Shown piece by piece: positions 63,957-64,000 of a stretch of 64,000 nt of DNA. The stretch's first letter is position 1. Every line of letters starts with the position of its first letter. The translations under genes and the position numbers were made by a program. Source of the DNA: SHWB01 sp050246875 (GTDB taxonomy: Bacteria > Pseudomonadota > Alphaproteobacteria > UBA6615). Below the pieces are notes generated by a model, which saw only the letters and a list, made by a program, of their open reading frames with translations, searched no databases and was not told the origin of the DNA. The stretch lies in contig JBFWVF010000006.1 of NCBI GenBank assembly GCA_050246875.1, positions 124,001 through 188,000 of the forward strand. Direction: 5' to 3'.

Positions 63957-64000
63957 ATGCCGCGTGACGGATCGGGCGGCGCCACCCGGGGCGCCCGCCT
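63957..64000 (+). CDS. Start of an unidentified gene (cut by window end)
   Basis: ATG 63957 is preceded by a good ribosome site, GGAGG, five bases upstream, and the frame stays open for 14 codons to the window end (MPRDGSGGATRGAR...). It lies 70 bases after the tRNA. Too little is visible to name a product. Confidence 0.4.
   Translation, partial: MPRDGSGGATRGAR

Overview
This window is a high-GC (about 70 %), gene-dense bacterial chromosome segment with overlapping operons. The gene set points to an alphaproteobacterium, probably Rhodospirillales in the broad sense: an alphaproteobacterial aa3 oxidase operon (ctaC-ctaD-ctaB-small ORF-ctaG-ctaE-DUF983), a usg gene, PhaR/PHB genes, plant-type glutamate-cysteine ligase and an LpxK/MsbA/WaaA lipid A set. 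The genus cannot be fixed from sequence alone. No phage, IS element, CRISPR array or rRNA was seen; one tRNA-Leu(CAA) lies near the right end.

Layout. 1-9.5 kb: M32 carboxypeptidase (cut by the window edge), SURF1, an oppositely oriented sulfide:quinone oxidoreductase, then the cytochrome c oxidase operon on the minus strand. 9.5-23.8 kb: TldD, an EmrA-type adaptor followed by two tandem EmrB-type pumps, GshA, RsmE, a double-domain methyltransferase, UbiA, a Bcr/CflA pump, a GGCT-like protein and PmbA. 24-26.9 kb: a lipid kinase divergent from a metallophosphoesterase-glycosyltransferase pair that fits the PlcP-Agt phosphate-starvation lipid remodelling pair, with a Pho-box-like site in the shared promoter region. 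27-33.2 kb: periplasmic binding protein, very large hybrid histidine kinase and HD-GYP response regulator. 33.3-40.8 kb: CmcJ/NvfI-like oxidoreductase, msbA-waaA-lpxK, M23 peptidase, XseA. 40.9-49.2 kb: PurD, a histidine-rich YqjI-like PadR repressor with its own palindromic operator, PhaR, a PHB synthesis operon (PhaE-like, PhaC-like, PhaA, PhaB), PurK-PurE. 49.4-55.4 kb: diguanylate cyclase, AEC permease, TerB-like protein, beta-hydroxyacid dehydrogenase, ParDE-type toxin-antitoxin pair, GroEL-GroES with CIRCE. 55.6-64 kb: Usg, a Liv-type ABC transporter with a fused LivH-LivM permease, an LpxR-like lipid A deacylase overlapping a LysR regulator, azoreductase, tRNA-Leu and the start of one more gene.

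How it works together. Respiration: SQR feeds electrons from sulfide into the quinone pool, and the aa3 oxidase with its assembly factors (CtaB, CtaG, SURF1) ends the chain. Envelope: lipid A flipping, Kdo transfer, 4'-phosphorylation and possible 3'-deacylation, plus phospholipid-to-glycolipid exchange. Carbon storage: thiolase, reductase and a short PHA synthase under PhaR. Signalling: c-di-GMP made by a GGDEF protein and degraded by the HD-GYP protein.

Intergenic regions carry two families of inverted repeats (a CCCTCTCC/GGAGAGGG hairpin family and a TCCTTCGACAGGCTC family). The most interesting points are the diacylglycerol cluster with its Pho-box-like site, the SQR gene splitting the oxidase assembly cluster beside an FNR/FixK-like box, the ~200-nt same-strand overlap of the PhaE-like and PhaC-like genes, the orphan YqjI-like repressor, and an antitoxin with two apparent toxin-binding tails. 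All functions are read from sequence motifs and remembered family features; no database search was run.
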